This document shows positions 61,341 to 64,000 of a stretch of 64,000 nt of DNA, in pieces (positions within the stretch are counted from its first letter, which is position 1; each line of letters opens with the position of its first letter). Origin of the DNA: Cohaesibacter intestini (GTDB lineage Bacteria > Pseudomonadota > Alphaproteobacteria > Rhizobiales > Cohaesibacteraceae). Both the position numbers and the translations under genes were made by a program. Location: positions 248,001 through 312,000 of the forward strand of contig NZ_QODK01000003.1 of the NCBI RefSeq assembly GCF_003324485.1. Direction: 5' to 3'. Below the pieces are notes generated by a model. The model saw only the letters and a program-made list of their open reading frames with translations. It searched no databases and was not told the DNA's origin.

Positions 61341-62183
61341 ATGCTCAAAACCCGGTTCGCTCTTCCCTTCGTTGCCTTCTGCATCGGTTCGCTGTCTGGC
61401 GGGCCGCAAGCATTGGCAACTGACTGTGCAAAGCCGGTTGACTTTCTCACCTTGTCCCTCACCAAGACCAGCAATCCGGTGCATGATGCTCTGACGCAAG
61501 CCTATCCCGGCCTGACCATCAAGGCAGGCGCGGTGCATCTGGTGACAGGCGAGGTGGTTCCGCTTGAAGGACCGCGCAAGGTTTCCAAGCCGGAGCGGCT
61601 CGAAAACGCCACCATCGGCGACATGTTCGTCTATCGCTACCCTCTCGATTTCTCGCTTGAGCAGAGAAAGACCCCATTCCACGATCCCGGCCGGGTGCGC
61701 AACGAGGCTTTCTTCCGCGCTCTGATGTTCGACAACAAGTCTGCAACCCGCAAAAGCCTGACCACAGTGCGCTATCGCGGCGCAAAGCTGACGGCCAACT
61801 TCTCGGTGACAAAGAAGCATTGCGTTCATACCCAACTGGCCGCAGCGCTTGAGGAAATAGCCCTCCAAAAGCCAAGCCGTGACAAATATTTCCGCAAAAT
61901 CGGTGGCAGCTTCAACTGGCGAGTGATTTCCGGTACCAAGCGCCTCAGTAGCCACTCCTTCGGCTCAGCAGTCGATGTGAACAGCCAGTTGGGTAAATAT
62001 TGGAAATGGTTGGGTGTCAAACCCGGCAAGGCGGCACGCTATGACAATGCCATTCCGCATGAGATCGTCGAGGCCTTTGAACGGCGCGGCTTTATCTGGG
62101 GCGGCAAATGGCATCATTTCGACGGCATGCACTTTGAATACCGCCCGGAATTGATCCTCTATGCGCGCCTGATGGGACAATAG
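61341..62183 (+). CDS. M15 family D-Ala-D-Ala carboxypeptidase-like protein
   Basis: 280 residues from ATG 61341, chosen for the signal peptide MLKTRFALPFVAFCIGSL (cleavage near ALA, residue 26); upstream extension to 61290 is open. Zinc ligands of M15 peptidases are all visible: H205 and D212 in SSHSFGSAVDVN and H264 in WHHFDGMHFEYRPEL, with E267 as catalytic base candidate. Acts on peptidoglycan peptide stems in the periplasm. Length is larger than minimal VanY/M15C because of a 150-residue N-terminal domain of unknown role. Confidence 0.85.
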   Translation: MLKTRFALPFVAFCIGSLSGGPQALATDCAKPVDFLTLSLTKTSNPVHDALTQAYPGLTIKAGAVHLVTGEVVPLEGPRKVSKPERLENATIGDMFVYRYPLDFSLEQRKTPFHDPGRVRNEAFFRALMFDNKSATRKSLTTVRYRGAKLTANFSVTKKHCVHTQLAAALEEIALQKPSRDKYFRKIGGSFNWRVISGTKRLSSHSFGSAVDVNSQLGKYWKWLGVKPGKAARYDNAIPHEIVEAFERRGFIWGGKWHHFDGMHFEYRPELILYARLMGQ

Positions 62184-62201
62184 CACTCAAAACGGCTTGG
62201 C

Positions 62202-63230
62202 TCAGCGCCCTTGCGCTGCTCGCCGCAATCGATCGTTGATCGCTTCGCCCAGCCCCCCATTGGGAATCGGGGCGACCGCAATCGCTTCAACATCGTCGCG
62301 ATCCAGCGCCCGCAGGGCAGCGAACAATTTTTGTGCCGCTTCCATGCTGTCACCACGTTCAGACAGATTGATCATGGCAACCGCATCGCTGGAATATTCA
62401 GGCAGCTCCGGCCCGAAAGCCAACAACGCTTCGCCATCTTCAATCTCGGTGGCATTCAAACGCACCGGAATGGAAGGCGCATAATGCGAGGACAGCATGC
62501 CCGGCGATGTCGGTGTCTGATCGTTTGTTCCCGCACGGGCCAGCGGGCGATGCAGCACAGTTTCTATTGCATCAGTGGCGATCCCACCCGGTCTTAGCAA
62601 AGTGACCTGCGCACCATCGACACATAGTATAACGGTGGATTCCACACCGACCCGGCACGGGCCGAGGTCTGCGATATAATCAATGCGCCCGGACAATTCT
62701 TCCAGCACATGCGCGGCACTCGTCGGACTAACCCGGCCAGACCGGTTGGCTGACGGGGCGGCAAGCGGCTTGTCAATCGCGGCCGACAAGGCCCGCATCA
62801 AGGGCGCATCCGGCACGCGCAAGGCCACAGTGTCGAGCCCGGCGGACGTCAGATCGGCAATCGGGCTGTCCGGCAGACGAGGCACCACCAAGGTCAACGG
62901 TCCGGGCCAGAAGGCCTTGGCCAAAATCAGGGCTTCTTGATTGAAGAATCCATGGCGTTGGGCGGCCGCCAGATTGGGCAAATGCGAGATCAACGGGTTG
63001 AAACTTGGCCGATCCTTGGCGGCGAAAATCCCGGCCACGGCTTCCGGGTTGGTGGCATCGGCTGCCAGTCCATAGACTGTCTCGGTGGGGATGGCCACAA
63101 GGCCACCGTCGCTCAAACAGTCGCGCACACTGACAAAGCCTTCATCGCGGGCAAGGCTGTCGAGCGCCGCACCCGTGGCAGGGTCGATCAAACAGAGTTG
63201 CGGATGCCAGATTTCGGTCGGCTTGGTCAT
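62202..63230 (-). CDS. L-threonylcarbamoyladenylate synthase (Sua5 type)
   Basis: 342 residues from ATG 63230; frame open to 63404. N-terminal YrdC/TsaC domain: GGLVAIPTETVYGLAADA (about residues 43-60), KDRPSFNPLISHL, AFWPGPLTLVV and APSANRSGRVSPT. A linker SPGMLSSHYAPSIPV leads to the C-terminal Sua5 domain. Makes threonylcarbamoyl-AMP for the t6A37 modification of tRNAs reading ANN codons; partner TsaBDE genes are not in the window. Divergent from the acyl-CoA dehydrogenase. Confidence 0.93.
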   Translation of the reverse strand: MTKPTEIWHPQLCLIDPATGAALDSLARDEGFVSVRDCLSDGGLVAIPTETVYGLAADATNPEAVAGIFAAKDRPSFNPLISHLPNLAAAQRHGFFNQEALILAKAFWPGPLTLVVPRLPDSPIADLTSAGLDTVALRVPDAPLMRALSAAIDKPLAAPSANRSGRVSPTSAAHVLEELSGRIDYIADLGPCRVGVESTVILCVDGAQVTLLRPGGIATDAIETVLHRPLARAGTNDQTPTSPGMLSSHYAPSIPVRLNATEIEDGEALLAFGPELPEYSSDAVAMINLSERGDSMEAAQKLFAALRALDRDDVEAIAVAPIPNGGLGEAINDRLRRAAQGR

Positions 63231-63471
63231 GGAGGCGGCTTTCCTTGAAGTAAGGTGGATGCTTTTTATAAGAGCCCTGTCAATCCGTCCAGCATTGAAC
63301 GCAAAAGCAGGCGCTTCGCGTCGCAATTGCCCTTCAGGAAGTGGAAAAGCGCCTCTTTTGCTGCGAAGGAATGAACAACATTCCCTTGACGTACTCGTCA
63401 ACATAGTTACTCTTCCTGATCAATAGGGGCACCTGAAGGCTGCCCGGACGATTGATCGGGGAGGAACAATC

Positions 63472-64000
63472 ATGACCTATCGCACACCTGTTGCGGATAT
63501 GGCATTCACGCTCAAGCATGTTGCCGGTCTTGCAGAGATGCTCGGGGAGGGACTTTATCCCGACCTGTCTGACGATCTGGTCGATGCGATTATGGAAGAA
63601 GCCGGTCGCTTCAATACCGAAGAGGTCGCACCCAAGCTCGCCCATTCCGATCAGCATGGCTGCAGCCTCGAAGATGGCAAGGTGACCATCCCGCCGGGCT
63701 GGAAAGAGCTTTATCACGCTTGGGCAGAAGGTGGCTGGAACGCTCTGACCGGACCGGAAGAGTTTGGTGGGCAGGCACTGCCCCTGCAAATGGCCACTGC
63801 GGCCATGGAAGTCTGGAATCAGGGCTCGATGGCCTTTGCCATTGGTCCGACCTTGACCATGGGCTCGGTCGAGGCGATGGAACGGCATGCTTCCGACGAC
63901 CTGAAGGCCAAATATCTCGAAAAGCTGGTTTCCGGTGAATGGATGGGCACCATGAATCTGACCGAGCCGAGCTGTGGCTCGGACCTGTCGGGTATGCGCA
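63472..64000 (+). CDS. Acyl-CoA dehydrogenase family protein, 3' end beyond window
   Basis: 176 complete codons from ATG 63472, preceded by GGGGAGGAAC. TYRTPVADMAFTLKHVAG is the special N-terminus of the DmdC-like branch (3-methylmercaptopropionyl-CoA dehydrogenase and close relatives); GWKELYHAWAEGGWNAL and WMGTMNLTEPSCGSDLSG follow, the latter being the FAD/substrate-binding TEP.aGSD motif. The catalytic Glu lies outside the window. Could act in dimethylsulfoniopropionate demethylation or ordinary fatty-acid oxidation. Confidence 0.85.
   Translation, partial: MTYRTPVADMAFTLKHVAGLAEMLGEGLYPDLSDDLVDAIMEEAGRFNTEEVAPKLAHSDQHGCSLEDGKVTIPPGWKELYHAWAEGGWNALTGPEEFGGQALPLQMATAAMEVWNQGSMAFAIGPTLTMGSVEAMERHASDDLKAKYLEKLVSGEWMGTMNLTEPSCGSDLSGMR

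Noticed and set aside
1-64000. tRNA, rRNA, CRISPR arrays, insertion sequences or prophage
   Set aside because: No T-loop/anticodon pattern, no regularly spaced repeats, no transposase, integrase or phage structural gene recognised by reading both strands; a dedicated tRNA or repeat scan could still find a weak case.

Overview
The window looks like a chromosomal segment of a free-living, probably marine, alphaproteobacterium of the order Hyphomicrobiales (Rhizobiales). This rests on a RibB fused to a metal-site-less GTP cyclohydrolase II-like domain, the HD-hydrolase / tyrosine-phosphatase / NAD-regulator trio, a DUF6460-like membrane protein, a COG3743-type H3TH protein, and CtrA-type TTAA-N7-TTAA sites. 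Genus cannot be fixed from sequence alone; a Cohaesibacter-like organism would fit. Composition is even (mid-50s % GC by eye) with no insertion sequence, prophage, CRISPR array, tRNA or rRNA gene recognised.

Layout. 0-2 kb: leftward NAD regulator (cut by the edge), phosphatase and HD hydrolase, then a structured-RNA candidate. 2.4-5.9 kb: ferric-iron binding protein and permease without an ATPase, separated by a second sRNA-like element. 6.4-7.9 kb: scoAB CoA transferase. 8-13.7 kb: DUF922 protease, AsmA-like protein, small membrane protein, GNAT/FAD-oxidoreductase pair. 14-20.5 kb: TetR regulator, fabI, histidine phosphatase, aroC, ribB. 20.5-23.7 kb: leftward operon of an ATP-grasp ligase and an N-formylglutamate amidohydrolase::DUF1704 fusion. 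24-30 kb: DUF418 protein, ceramidase-like/TRIC pair under a CtrA-type box, YeeE/YedE sulfur transporter pair, Gly/Pro-rich protein. 30-34 kb: OmpR/EnvZ-type pair, Lrp regulator divergent from alanine dehydrogenase, followed by a hairpin-rich geneless stretch. 34.8-45.3 kb: SRPBCC protein, two related small membrane proteins, RNA methyltransferase, FecR protein, purD, ubiA, tlyA, SCO copper chaperone, LysE exporter, glyoxalase-fold protein, DUF4189 protein. 45.7-54 kb: dxs, lrgAB, glutaminase, DUF805 protein preceded by a GANTC cluster, M42 peptidase, DnaJ-like protein. 54-64 kb: HAD phosphatase, hairpin-rich intergenic region, YcaQ-like glycosylase, a three-gene OmpA/BON - 34-residue membrane peptide - repeat/H3TH operon, glyoxalase-fold protein, M15 peptidase, threonylcarbamoyl-AMP synthase, and the start of an acyl-CoA dehydrogenase.

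Most of the window is housekeeping. The most unusual items are (1) the ligase plus amidohydrolase::DUF1704 operon, whose DUF1704 domain belongs to the same superfamily as eukaryotic tubulin carboxypeptidases and which therefore looks like a tail-adding/tail-removing enzyme set; (2) the envelope-anchored OmpA/BON, micropeptide, tandem-repeat/H3TH operon; and (3) four intergenic regions packed with perfect hairpins, two or three of them ending in strong intrinsic terminators, that look like uncharacterised small RNAs.
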